The notes beneath the pieces were generated by a model. That model searched no databases, was not told the origin of the DNA, and saw nothing but the letters and a program-made list of their open reading frames with translations. From contig NZ_PZYX01000001.1 of the NCBI RefSeq assembly GCF_003047285.1, positions 496,001 to 560,000 on the forward strand: a DNA stretch of 64,000 nucleotides. The letters run 5' to 3'. This document shows, piece after piece, positions 63,860 through 64,000 of this stretch; the stretch's first letter is position 1; the number at the start of each line of letters is the position of its first letter. Made by a program: the position numbers and the translations under genes. Source of the stretch: Nocardioides allogilvus. GTDB taxonomy: Bacteria; Actinomycetota; Actinomycetes; Propionibacteriales; Nocardioidaceae.

Positions 63860-64000
63860 ATGAGCACCCCCGTCACCGTCTGCGCGGCCTTCCAGCAGAC
63901 AGCCCTCATCGACCCGGACGCCGTCGCGATCCGCACCGTGGGCGACACGGTCACCATCACCTGGCGCGACTACGCCGCCCGCGTCCGGAGCATCGCGGCC
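63860..64000 (+). CDS. AMP-dependent acyl-CoA synthetase/ligase, 5' part
   Basis: 47 codons to the window edge. ATG 63860 follows GAGGAG at 63849-63854. VCAAFQQTALIDPDAVAIRT and ITWRDYAARVRSIAA match the N-terminal start of long-chain fatty acid-CoA ligases (FadD type), which read xxPDAxAxR...TWxExxxRV. The motifs for ATP binding lie beyond the window. Confidence 0.7.
   Translation, partial: MSTPVTVCAAFQQTALIDPDAVAIRTVGDTVTITWRDYAARVRSIAA

Overview
The window is GC-rich, densely coded chromosomal DNA of an actinobacterium. The order mfd, (lipoprotein), mazG, eno, divIC/ftsB-like, DUF501, ppx matches the conserved locus I know from mycobacteria and related genera. A mycothiol S-conjugate amidase (mca) next to a DUF4307 gene also requires an actinobacterial, mycothiol-making host. 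The style of the secreted proteins (basic Ig-like repeats) and the gene content suggest a Nocardioides-like member of the Propionibacteriales; the family is my inference, the phylum is well supported. No prophage, CRISPR array, rRNA operon or complete insertion sequence was seen.

Layout. 1-9.5 kb: housekeeping (lytic transglycosylase, Mfd, MazG, enolase, divisome protein, DUF501). 9.5-14.8 kb: a TetR-like regulator ending in a striking AT-rich palindrome, Ppx, a family-5 uracil-DNA glycosylase, an ACT-domain protein, peptide deformylase, an unusual short tRNA with a UAA anticodon, and a Bax-inhibitor-like membrane protein. 14.8-24.9 kb: SGNH hydrolase, cystathionine beta-synthase with a TauE-type exporter, YihY, YigZ, VOC, YchJ-like and secreted proteins, and a WS/DGAT acyltransferase. 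24.9-28.4 kb: an AAA+/VWA pair. 28.5-34.7 kb: AarF-type kinase, a frameshifted DUF1905 gene, methyltransferase, secreted metalloprotease, MsrA, and a surface protein with tail-fibre-like repeats. 34.8-40.1 kb: a tightly overlapping run of cystathionine gamma-synthase-type enzyme, DUF202, GlmL-like, AI-2E-type permease and threonine deaminase. 40.2-46.9 kb: GreA, mycothiol locus, an M20 amidohydrolase with a broken MFS carrier facing an Lrp/AsnC regulator, and a methyltransferase.

46.9-53.7 kb is the most rearranged part. catC and a catechol 1,2-dioxygenase gene meet, head to head, a second dioxygenase fragment on the other strand; both have lost their 5' ends at the same junction. After a stand-alone FAD synthetase and a flavin reductase comes a 5' fragment of a DUF255/YyaL gene. 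Then comes an accessory segment with an AAA_14/DUF4143 ATPase, whose promoter carries four direct repeats at an exact 23-bp period, and finally an intact DUF255/YyaL gene whose 5' part is a near copy of the fragment. 53.7-64 kb returns to housekeeping: DUF1353 protein, hemolysin III, YetF, cis-prenyltransferase, PhoH with PIN domain, an SLT-type secreted protein, FumC with a methyltransferase, a TetR gene broken by one nonsense codon, a spermidine-synthase-like protein, and the start of an acyl-CoA ligase gene.

Two general features stand out. First, many genes have a -10-like TANNNT hexamer exactly 6-7 bases before the start codon and no Shine-Dalgarno sequence, which suggests widespread leaderless transcription. 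Second, at least five genes between 29.8 and 62.6 kb are visibly broken while the first 29 kb shows none; whether this is real decay or assembly error must be checked in reads.
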